Below, one piece after another: positions 33,165-43,210 of a DNA stretch of 64,000 bases. Both the position numbers and the translations under genes were made by a program. Source of the stretch: Brachypterus glaber (taxonomy: Eukaryota > Arthropoda > Insecta > Coleoptera > Kateretidae); NCBI GenBank assembly GCA_958510825.1, contig OY294044.1, positions 99,920,893 through 99,984,892 of the forward strand, read 5' to 3'. Position 1 is the stretch's first letter. Each line of letters opens with the position of its first letter. The notes under the pieces were generated by a model. The model was not told the DNA's origin. It did not search any database and worked only from the letters and a program-made list of their open reading frames with translations.

Positions 33165-33311
33165 GGCACATCCAGAGGCTCGCATAACAAGAATAATACA
33201 TAAGAATGCGATACCGTGATTGGCTTCAAAGATACATGACGGCACATCAAGCCAATCACGGCATTGCATTCTTATGTATTATGCTTGTTATGCGAGCCTG
33301 TGGATGTGCCC
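33165..33311. mobile_element. Palindromic MITE, family M150, copy 3
   Basis: The best preserved copy: GGCACATCCAGAGGCTCGCA mirrors TGCGAGCCTGTGGATGTGCC. TTAA flanks both ends (33161-33164 and 33312-33315), which would suit a piggyBac-type origin. The other two copies do not show clean TTAA. Confidence 0.85.
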
Positions 33312-33315
33312 TTAA

Positions 33316-33838
33316 ACAACATTAATTTGAGTATTTAATACTCGATTCAATATCAACCCAAAAAATATACATATATTTGGATTTTTCACAGTGCAACAAA
33401 AAATGTCCATTATGTTCAAAATTATTAAAGAATACATAAAACAGTTCATAAAGAATACATAAACAGCACATAAAACAGCCACACAAAAAGAAGTTGAATC
33501 TCCGACGGACTAGACTAGTTAGAGTGCCTTAATATATTAAACCCTTAGAAAAGTCAGTGGTGTCTCAAAAATTAAGTAAAAAGGGGAAAATAAAAAAATA
33601 TATCTCTTTTTTCGGACGCCACTGACTGTAGATGTTATTATTCTAACTAACTCAGTTCAAGTTCCATCTAAAAATCTTATTTCGTTCGGGAGTTATATTA
33701 AAAGATGTTTCCACAAAATGCATTTTTGTTAAGCTCTAGCACGAAAACTATAAGACTTAGAGCTTTGTGCCCATGGAGACTTTTAATCGGTCAGTTGAGA
33801 ACTCCAACATTGAATTTTAGCAAATTTAACCGGGGGCC
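33316..33838. other. No gene recognised
   Basis: AT-rich. The 79-codon plus frame at 33705-33944 runs into a MITE fragment and is not supported. Confidence 0.3.
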
Positions 33839-33970
33839 ATTTGGGAACGTTCAAGTATTACGTAACGCAAATTTTTATTATTTTGGACTTTTTATACATA
33901 GTTATAAATCCGGATTTTTAAATCTACTACTCTTGATCTACTAGAGTAGAGTTATAAATCCGGATTGAGA
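33839..33970. repeat. MITE end fragment and short direct repeat
   Basis: GGGAACGTTCAAGTATTACG at 33843 is the terminus of the Harbinger-like MITE family, here without its partner end. AGTTATAAATCCGGATT occurs twice, at 33900 and 33950. Confidence 0.65.
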
Positions 33971-35510
33971 ATGTAAACGACGAAGATTTATAACTATCGC
34001 TATTGCCAACATAACATATTTTCCTAAGTAACACTTAACATTATTTTAAACAAAGCACTTACATTTTTTTTATAATTTTATGAAATAAACACATACTTAA
34101 AAAAAGTTTTTCTTCTTCTTGATCTTCTTTAACTTTAGGCATCACAAAATATAGAAAGCGCAGTATGGTTGGTAATACCTTCTAGACTTACCTCAGTGAG
34201 GCGTTATAAATTTTGGAGTTACAATCCCGTCATATGTAAACGGTTCAGAAAATAATTTATAATTACAATAGTTATAAATACCATAGTTGTAACTAAGGTA
34301 GTTTACTTATATGTAAACGTGATATGTATGAAATTCGTCAAAATTTTAAAATTTTCTTTTAAAATTTTGGTAATTAAATTGCAGAAAATATTTTTTACTG
34401 TACTGCTAATAAGTAATACTTTCCCCGTTTTTACAAAAAAATATAAATAAGTGCAAGTCTGCCGTTCGGGTGATTTTCTTTTGAAACCATTAATCTTTTT
34501 AATAAAAGTAATTTTTCGGAGTTTTTCTTTCAATATTTTTGTTTTTTTTTATTACATAACCCAAATTATTTTTCGGTGTACATTTTATATTTTTAGGGGG
34601 CATAATGGAGGCAGGTAGCAAGGAGGAACATTTTTTTAAATAGAAAGAGTGTGGTATTGTACATCATTGTAAATCATATTTAAATTTCTTTTTCATCATC
34701 ATCATCATCATCATATACACTCTAAACGTATCAAATACATACAAAAAAATATTTGGATTATGTTATTTACGTTTCAAGTTGATATTTTAAGCCGTTCAAA
34801 AGGGGGGGTAGACTTTTGACACACACTGTATAAAATTTGCACAGAAAATCCAAGGTTTTATTTAACGAACAATTACCTATCTTGAAATGAAGAAATTCTT
34901 TAGAAGAATAATTGACATTTCATCCATGCATTATAATATTAGAATTTACCTTTATATATACTATTTAAATCTTCAAAATAATTTTGAAATAATTAAATAA
35001 TTAGGTACCTGAAGTATATATAAATATTTAACCATTAAAAATTAAGAAATACATAATCTTTTTATACATCTTTAATTATAATCAATTCTGATTTTTAAAA
35101 TTATATTTTTTATGATGGTTTGAAAACGGGCTGCTCAACAATTACGTCACCACAATTTAGACAGTGTTGGCCCATCCCTTGTGTCAAGGCCGGCCTTTGC
35201 ATTTTGGCGCAAATTAAATTTCTAGAAGGACTTTTTTCTAAAATTCTAAATTCTAAAAATCTGAGTATTAACTTAAAATAATCTGTTGATAACGAGAAAA
35301 ATAATTTAAAAAATCTAAAGCTTAAGGCAAAATTTTTACGGGGTTACAAATTAAATATAAATTTATAAAACAAATCTAAAACAATCAAACAAACTTTAAA
35401 TAACCTGCTAATAACGGGAAAATGATTTAAAAATCTAAAGCTTAGGGGGTTCAATTTTGAAGGGGTTAAATATTTTAAATTTCAATAATCAATCTAAAAA
35501 ATTTTTTTTT
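33971..35510. other. Old repeat debris, no gene
   Basis: Contains a (CAT)n microsatellite at 34694-34714 and diverged pieces of the 26063 mariner-type family near 34600-34830 (AACATTTTTTTAAATAGAAA and CCGTTCAAAAG). Minus frames here are short and unsupported. Confidence 0.4.
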
Positions 35511-35519
35511 TTTATTTTA

Positions 35520-35835
35520 AACAAAAATTCGCAATCTACGACCCCAAAAACCCACATACCGATTTGAGTCGGCATGGTTCATAAATGCCAAAATTCGCCA
35601 TATTGGCGCTGCCATTTTTAATTTTTAAATTTTAGCCAAAAATTCGTAATCTGCAACCCCAAAAAGCCCATGATATCGATTTTGGTTCAAATCGGTCCAA
35701 AATGACATAAGTCGTCCGCCATATTGGCGCCGCCATTTTGATTTATTTAATTTTGACCAAAAATTTGTAATCTTTGACCACGAAAACTCACCGAAACCGA
35801 TTTTGGGCCAATGTGAAAGCATTACTTTAAAATCT
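35520..35835 (-). repeat. Degenerate tandem repeat, CCATATTGGCGC type
   Basis: Two to three units of about 120 bp, each with an AAAAATTCGTAATCTGCAAC-like block and a GCCATATTGGCGC(T/C)GCCATT block. The 65-codon minus frame at 35625-35822 is part of it. Similar CCAATATGGC blocks occur at 51240-51800. Confidence 0.7.
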
Positions 35836-36428
35836 ACATTTTGACGCTAGTAATAAAAGCGTGTAAAAATAATATGCAACTTTCCTGTATCCTTTATTAT
35901 GATTTTATAGAGTTCTAAATAAGATCCGAGAGTTAAAAGTTTATTATCTGAATCAACAGAAATCAAACTGTAGATTAAGCAAAATAAAATTCATGTTGTC
36001 AAGTTAAATAAAATGTGATATCAAAGTTAAAATAATGTTGTTACAAAAAAAAAATAAAGCACAAGACTTTTCTGTTATCATTGGGGAAAGTAAAATCATC
36101 AATTTAAGATCAATGTATTAATTAGTTCTTGACCAGTCCAAGAACCAAAAGCAAAACATCATTAACTCTTTTATGGACATGTAAACTGACCTTAACATAA
36201 AATTCCATAGTATAGATTTAAAAAAAAATTGTGCAACTTCTCGTTAATTGAACTTATGCGTGAGTGTTGCTATAATTTATTATTTTTTTTAATTGAAATG
36301 GTAAAATTAATTTCGGTAGTATTCCGCTATTAACAGAACATGTTCTGCAATAATCAGTGAAATGGAACTAAGCGATATTTTATGTTTAAGAAAGTCCTAG
36401 GACTATTTCAGTGGCTGAAAGAATAAAG

Positions 36429-36905
36429 GGAACGTTCAAGTATTACGTAACGCAAAATTTGGCCATTTTTGACTCCCACCCTCCATGTAACGCGGCGTAA
36501 CATTTTAAGACCCGCACACCCCTCCCATTTGTTAAGTAAAAATTTTTTTTTTACAAAAAGTAAAGAAATCGAAATGAATTTTTGCTTTAAGGTTTAAACC
36601 GGTTTTCAACCGGTTATTGCTTCCGTGTTTTAACCAAAAACCGGTCTGAGGTAATTTCCGCAACCGGTTATTGTCTATGGTTTTCCATCTCTATTTTTTT
36701 TGTTTGGAGGATTTAGTAAACGCCGTGTGCAATAAAATTTGCAACGAATCCGTATCTTGGGTCTAGATCATTGTTAAAAACGTGATCCAATAAACATTTT
36801 ATAAGTTTATAGTTTTTTAAGTGTTACGTAACATTTTTACTGACACCCACCCGCCCTCTGTAACGCGGCGTAAATTCTAAAAATTTTGGTGGTACCACAA
36901 ATTTA
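36429..36905. repeat. Harbinger-like repeat fragment with TAACGCGGCGTAA motifs
   Basis: It begins GGGAACGTTCAAGTATTACG. TGTAACGCGGCGTAA occurs near 36488 and 36860 in direct orientation. Between them are four AACCGGTT palindromes (36597-36670). Composition is C-rich on this strand. Confidence 0.6.
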
Positions 36906-37160
36906 ATTAATAGATTTTATAAAATAATTTGCATACTTTTGTTTGGGAAATGCAAAACCTTAATATTTCTGAAATGTTTTTCCTGTGGCGCTAAATATGA
37001 TGTGCCAAAAAAGAGATTTCCTCTGGCTATTTGAAGTTTTATAAAAAAAATATTTTTTAATTCTTGGGTGTTTGGGAAATTCTTGGCCGAGAAATTTTGA
37101 AAAAAATTCGCTTGCGGCGCGCCCTAAACTTGATTACCAATAATGATAGATTTTATAAAA
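36906..37160 (-). repeat. Fragment of the hAT derivative family
   Basis: TTAATTAATAGATTTTATAA, TTTGGGAAATGCAAAACCTT and a GGCGC block match units of the element at 24607-25626. No ends are seen. Confidence 0.65.
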
Positions 37161-38050
37161 TAATTTGCATATATGAAATTTTGAACAAAATGGAAAACCC
37201 GAGGCGTAAACCGCTGACAAAGCTTTGTATAGCTATAGGAAGGAATCCTCAAAGATTTCCTCGTAACCTTTAAAGATGTCCTCCAGATTTCCTCCAATTT
37301 GTATACCTGAATTCATCTGAGGTTTACCCCTCGGGAAAACCTCAGGATTTTTATTTTTTTTTGTGCGGGACTTTGTTCCATATTAAACTCCCAGGAAAAA
37401 AGGCTGGCTACGCCCTTGTTGGCGATTTGGCAAAAAAAAATTGTAAAGCCGAATAGGCTTGCCCCCCCCCCCAATCAATAGTTCTGCGGGCATAAAAATA
37501 AAGAAAAGACCATCAAACATTTTAATTAAATAATCAATTTCATAAAAAATTAATTAATAGATTCATAGACCATAAAGCCTTATTACTGTCTATAAATCTA
37601 TATTTTAGTTTTCTTTTTGCTCGTATAAAGTGATTATTAAATTAATATTTTTGTGTGCAATATTAACACATTGAAATAAAGATTTCATATAATTATTATA
37701 AGTAAACACGGTGATTTCTTAATTATTTTAAAATAAGCGTAAATATAGGTTGGTGTAACGCTTTAAATTATTTATTTCAATATAGTAAATTCCGCAAAGC
37801 TAATAAAATAACACTAGTTTACAAAGGAGTGTATCGGATTTTGGGCTAAATAGTTACAGACACAAAAATACTTATTTTCCCAAAATTTCATATCTCAAAA
37901 TTTTCCGGATTCCGGAATCCGGAACATACGTTTTTAATTATTTTTAATTCTTACATAGAGAAATTCAGGACATGACAACATGGCAAGTAAAAGACTGAGA
38001 AAAAATAACCCTCATGGGTGAAAGAAAAAATATTGATTCGCTAAGTTTAA
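37161..38050. other. No gene recognised
   Basis: Contains diverged GATTTCCTC units related to the minisatellite at 22586 (37245-37300). It also has a C10 tract near 37462. Confidence 0.35.
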
Positions 38051-38221
38051 CACGTTTGCGACGTCGCGACTTGACCCACGGGTGGGTCACGCTGGGTTTT
38101 ATTAGTGAACGTGATTTGATACCATGGGTACAGCTGTAAGACATAATAATATAGCTAAAATACGGCCTCGAAGAGTAACCCGGCAAAACGCAACGTGACC
38201 CACCGGTGGGCCACAAACGTG
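38051..38221. mobile_element. piggyBac-like MITE
   Basis: The left end is TTAA followed by CACGTTTGCGAC; the right end is CACAAACGTG followed by CTAA. The inner GTGACCCACCGGTGGG / CCCACGGGTGGGTCAC palindromes are in opposite arms. The TTAA target and inverted ends suit piggyBac. The overlapping 83-codon minus frame is not a gene. Confidence 0.65.
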
Positions 38222-38392
38222 CTAACTAATAATAATTTTTCATATCACACGGCCCAGGCTAATTCAGAATGAAAAAATAAGAAAAAAATATATAAACATG
38301 TTTGCTTCCTCCCGAAAGAGAAATATTCGGGAATTTTAGCATATTTTCAAAAATTTATAATTTCTTTAGAGGTAGGTAGCTTAGGGTCACTT

Positions 38393-38515
38393 CATCTGGG
38401 TTAACTTTGTTCTTCTGTACTTGGTCTCTTTTTGCTCTGGTTTTCGTTTTGTCCAAAAACCAAAAACTAACGACAAAGAACGAAAGAACAAAGTAAGACT
38501 AAGATAAAGTGACCC
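38393..38515. mobile_element. Palindromic MITE with GGGTCACTT ends
   Basis: AGGGTCACTTCATCT and AGATAAAGTGACCC are inverted. Inner blocks ACTTTGTTCTT / AAGAACAAAGT are also paired. Confidence 0.7.
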
Positions 38516-40096
38516 CAATGTAGCTCCGTTGAAAAGCATTTATGGACACAGGAACTTTTTTAATCGTATAGGTGATATCAAAAATTTAATTAATTGAATC
38601 TAACGTTAGTAAGTACAATTAATCGAATTTTTAACTAAAAAAACGTAGTGTACACTGTTTTATCTGTAAAATGGCTAAACTAAACATTTTTTCTGAACGG
38701 ATTTGAAGAAACTATTAAAAAGAACTTGGACGCAAATAGTATATTAAAGTACTCGCCGCAAGCGGCTCGTTTTCTAAACTTGTACTCGTGCGCTAAATAC
38801 GTGTTATGAAACGAGTGCTTTATACAATTTTTTCTATTTTGCTCTAAAATTTAAAAAAACTTACATATAAATTGATGACTGATTTAGAGATTTTTGTTTT
38901 GGGTTGGCATAACAGTTTTCGCCAGGTTTAAAATTCTAAGAACAAATGATATTTTGATATGTTTTATAGTCATGTCTTCTCTTTTTGACTGCAAGTAACC
39001 AAGCCACAATTTTAAACGGTAAAAAATAACTTAAACACAAAATTTTGTAGAAAATTAAACTTTAAACCGACGTGGACAATTATACGAAAAACGTCAAACG
39101 ATAGGCTTTTGTCTGTTGCCAACTCAAAAGAAAAAAAGTACACACCTCTTATGGGCCTATAAGAACACGTAAAATGCGTGTAATTATGAGCTTATAAGAG
39201 TCGCAAAATAGAAAAACTGTAAACTAGTGTAATTATCTAAAATCCGCCATTATTTCAAATGCCTAATTGGAAGTATCTAGTTAACTTGGTTACAGGCATT
39301 ACAAACTGTGTTAATTAATTTAATTATTATACTCGGCTTTATTAGAGAAATGAAGAGTTATTACCGTGCAGTCCGAAAGCCACCCCCACCTTTTAACTAT
39401 TGAACGAGTTGAGATATCAACTTCCAGTATCGGACTGGCTCATGGGCTGCGGCAGACAACCGAGCCTATAGACTCTCATATATGAGGCCCTCTTAAAGAT
39501 ATTTCTATAGCTGATAGTTAAAGAAAAACGAAATTGACAAATTTTATTCTTTTACGACCCCAGCGACCTCGGAGAGAAAAAGTATTGTTATGGCGAAAAA
39601 AAAGTTTTCGAGATTTCCGAAAAATCGATTTTTTATGTCCATCCATCCGACGGTTAGTCCGTCTTTCCAGACGACGACGTTGAAGAGATCAAAAACAAAA
39701 TTTAAACTTAAAGTTTTTATGGGAATGATCAATGGGGTTATTCTTATTTTTTTTCTATTCTGATAAATAAGGGTAGTTTACTGATGAGAACAAAAATCGA
39801 AAAATTCGATTTTATTAAAAATGACTTTAACGATTTGCTCAAATTTTAAAAAGTTTTTATGTTTGTTATTTACTATTATCGTGTAAAATTTATTAACAAC
39901 ATGCCACTACTAAACTAGTAGTGGAAAAATCGCATAAGAGCGAACAATATTTTTTTGCAATTATGGCGAAGGCGAATTAAATTTTACAATTATATATTAC
40001 TATATTTTCATAATGACCAAAAAAAAAATAGGAAATTGATTATAAAAATAACAAAATAATCAAAACACTAAAATTCAGTAACGCTCCCACAGGGGG
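38516..40096. other. Repeat fragments, no gene
   Basis: 38755-38825 (ACTCGCCGCAAGCGGCTCG, TTGTACTCGTGCGCTAAA) is a fragment of the palindromic MITE at 54137. CAGTATCGGACTGGC at 39425 is an isolated hAT-like end resembling the element at 53059. TCCATCCATCCGACGG near 39640 is a short simple repeat. The 62-codon minus frame at 39544 is unsupported. Confidence 0.45.
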
Positions 40097-40764
40097 CTGG
40101 CTGGCGGCAGCCTCCCACTCCCCTAGCCCTCAAATTTAATGTTTTTAAAATGACTTTTTAACTATTTTACTTGTCAGCTTTTCAAAAAATTTCGTTTTTA
40201 CCTAATACATTTTATAAAATAATATGATCCATCAAACTAGAAAATGTGATGCATCAATATTTCTAAAGATTTTTGCCTGCGGTGTTAAACATGATCAGTT
40301 GAAAAGTACAACTAAGAGGTTTTCACCTACCCATTTGAAGTTTTATAAAATAATTTGCTTATCAGGAAAAACTATAAAATCGTAAAATTTTCTCGATGAG
40401 CAATAATGTGGTATTACAATTTTAATTAATAGATTTTGTAAAATTATTTACATGTCAAATTTTGAGGTGTGTGGGAAATGCAAAAACTTAAGATTTCTAA
40501 GCTAAGCTAAAAAGTTGTGTTTTAAGAGGTTTCACCTATTTATTTGAAAATTTATAAAAATAATTTATGGCGAAATTCGAATTCTTAGAAATTGTTTGTC
40601 CTGAAGACTGTAAACTGTAAAAATTTTCGACTACGGCGCTAAACTAGATTAATGATGTGATATTACAATTTAAATTAATAGATTTATAAGATTATTTACA
40701 TTTTAAATTCTGAGGTGTCTGGGAAATGTAAAAAAATTTTCAAAATTTTTTCCTGCGGCACTAA
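40097..40764 (-). repeat. Inverted partial copy of the hAT derivative
   Basis: Aligns in reverse complement with 24970-25605: GCGGCAGCC/GGCTGCCGCC, AAATTTAATGTTTTTAAAAT and four G(C/T)GGCG(C/T)TAAA blocks. Both ends are missing. Confidence 0.8.
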
Positions 40765-41489
40765 AGTTTTTTTTTATCTTATTTTAATTTAAAATGTGTT
40801 AACCTATCGAATATTAACGAGAAAAAATTCTAAGTCATTCTTAGTATTAGGAGGTATTGATGAGGTTCAATTTTAGTGAAACAACCGTTCAAGAAATAGA
40901 TCTATTTCTGTAGAAATGTTGTATTGAAAAAACATTAGGTTTCAATATTAAACCAAAAAAGGATCCTTGGAAGTCAAAAGCTACAATATGCCCTGTTTCA
41001 AAACGATAGTCCGGCCCTGACCAGTGAGTGCACTATGGAAAGTATGCAGTCACCATGCAAAATACTGCATTTATGTATTGACTGGTAATTGTGCTGAAAT
41101 ATCATATTTTAATTTATGTAAATATTGTAATTAATAATAAATAATATTAGGATAGGCGAATATCGAAAACTGAACTTGACATAGTTTTATTTGGTAGGAA
41201 TCTTACAATGGCCAAGGACAGCGTAGCCACGTTTACCGTCCGATGACCCTATGTTGCCATGAAAAAACGATCCCGCGACCAGTTTTGGCCCCAAAACTTG
41301 ACCATTAAAAAAACAATTTCCAAAAATTTTTTCATATCTATTCTTTTACAACTAACTTCTATACCTTTATGTTGCATACAGTACATATTTGGTAAAAAAT
41401 AATGTTTTTTACTACGTTTTTACGTTTCTCCATAATTTTTGTGATTTTTGTTCGGGCTACCGTAGTAGCTTTAATAGCACAGCCACATA
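40765..41489. other. No gene recognised
   Basis: AT-rich. A hAT-type CCGGCCCTG lies near 41012. No frame of note. Confidence 0.3.
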
Positions 41490-41990
41490 AAAAGAAAAAA
41501 GGTCCGGAATTTTTTAGCAGAGCATTGTATTCCTATGTATTTTGAGGTGATGAATCCGAATTTGAGGTCAAAATAGCACCTCATCCGATTAGTTTTGGAG
41601 ATAACCTCAAAAAACCGTATTTTCGAGTATGAAAATCACGTTTTTTGAGTTTATCCCTAAAACTAATCGGATAAGGTGGTATTTTGACCTCAAATTCAGA
41701 TTCAGCGCCTTAAAATACATAGGAATACAATGGTTTCCGAGAAAATTCTTGATCTTTTTTTTCTTTTTGTGGCCACACATGTAGTCACGCAAAAAAAGGT
41801 CAAGATTTTTTTCTGAGATCATTCTATTTATGTATTTTAAGGCGCTGCATCCAAAGTTGAGGTCAAAATAGCACCAAATCCGACTAGTTTTGGAAATAAC
41901 CTCAAAAAACAATATTTTCGAGTAAAAAAAGTTTTTTGATGTTATCTCCAAAACTAATCGGATAAGGTGCTATTTTGAACCCTACATTCT
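41490..41990. repeat. Array of alternating inverted units
   Basis: A block containing TTGAGGTCAAAATAGCACC, ACTAATCGGAT and AACCTCAAAAAAC occurs four times in alternating orientation (about 41560, 41645, 41860, 41945). They are joined by a second palindromic block, GGTC(A/C)(A/G)GAATTTTT... / ...AAAATTCTTGATC. Together they make head-to-head and tail-to-tail repeats. The 114-codon minus frame at 41607 is a by-product. Confidence 0.8.
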
Positions 41991-42129
41991 TGAAATTTTG
42001 GCTTGTAACATTTTAATTTTTAGTCCTCGCAAGGTGAAACATTAGCTTTAAATGATTTTTTCTCGAAAACGGTTAATCCTACGGTTTTACAACCAGAGTA
42101 CCTTTTTTATATTTTTACCTAAGGAATCA

Positions 42130-42211
42130 TATCTCACTATGAGTACAAGACCACCATAACTCAAAATTTATCGATTTTGAGTTATGGTGGTCTTGTACTC
42201 ATAGTGCGATA
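42130..42211. repeat. Near-perfect hairpin, 38-bp stem
   Basis: Left arm: ATATCTCACTATGAGTACAA, GACCACCATAACTCAAAAT. Right arm: its complement with a single mismatch. The loop is about six bases. It is long enough to resemble a small-RNA precursor, but a MITE remnant is equally likely. Confidence 0.85.
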
Positions 42212-42314
42212 TATGATATAGAATATATTCTAGTAATAAAACTACAAAAAAGAAAGAAAAAAGTTTTGGGCAAAAAAGTAAAAAGTCCCCCCGTTTTGCA
42301 CTATACAATGTATA

Positions 42315-42315
<1 letters not shown>

Positions 42316-42368
<53 letters not shown>
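42316..42368. repeat. (AT)n microsatellite
   Basis: About 26 AT units. The minus frame over it (42242-42487), rich in YI, is an artefact. Confidence 0.95.
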
Positions 42369-42372
<4 letters not shown>

Positions 42373-43199
42373 AAAATAAAATAATATAATTAGCATAATT
42401 GCTATATCTCAAAGGCTTCCTGAGTTGTTTAAGTAAAACGAAATTATTGAAGCCCGTTTTAAAAGGGCGTAGCTCCCTTACAATCATTTTAAGACATATA
42501 TCTATAGAAACTTTTGTTATATTTAAAATTAGTGGCTTTAATTCTGAAACACCCTGTATATTCTTTTGGTCGAATTGATTTCGATTAATGTAAAATATTT
42601 TGGTTTTGCAATTGATATTACTAATTTTACACTCCTTGCTTTTGGTCTAGTTCACATTGCAATGTTTACAGTTCCTATTAAAATGGAAAGTGTTATACAG
42701 TGTAATATATCTGTAGGCCAGAAGACTGGTAAAAAGTACCTATTAATTAAAATAAAAAAAAGAAATACTAAGGTTTTTGTAATTGAATAGTTCACTTCCT
42801 TTTGCTCCTAAAAAGTGGTAGTACAAAATTAAAACTAACTAACTCTATTTAACGGTCTATTTAATTATTTTTTCTTGTATTTTCCGAAAAATATTTTTCA
42901 AAAAAGTTTATTTTTTCGAAAAAACATTTTTTTAATTTTTTTGTATATTGATATTGACGCGACATAGGGGGAGGGGTTCACTACACGTGTGAAACTTTGT
43001 GACAAGAAGGAGGGGGTCAAAAATGGCAAAAATAGCGTGACATACTTTATGGAGACATTAGACCAAAAAGGTTTGAAGCCAGACTCAGACTTGTTTTTTT
43101 ATTTGTCCCATACAATGTAAAAAGAGTATGTTGATTTACATTATTTATAATGTGATATTACAATAAAAATAAGTTACTTTTTAATTTTATACAAAAAGT
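42369..43199. other. No gene supported
   Basis: CACCCTGTATA at 42549 resembles a mariner end. A 74-codon plus frame follows at 42566-42790 with no recognised domain. The rest is AT-rich. Confidence 0.35.
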
Positions 43200-43210
43200 A
43201 GTATATTAAT

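Noticed and set aside
42242..42487. 81-codon minus frame
   Set aside because: Half of it is translation of the AT microsatellite.
42566..42790. 74-codon plus frame
   Set aside because: Reasonable composition but no known motif, and it follows a mariner-like end. Insufficient for a gene call.
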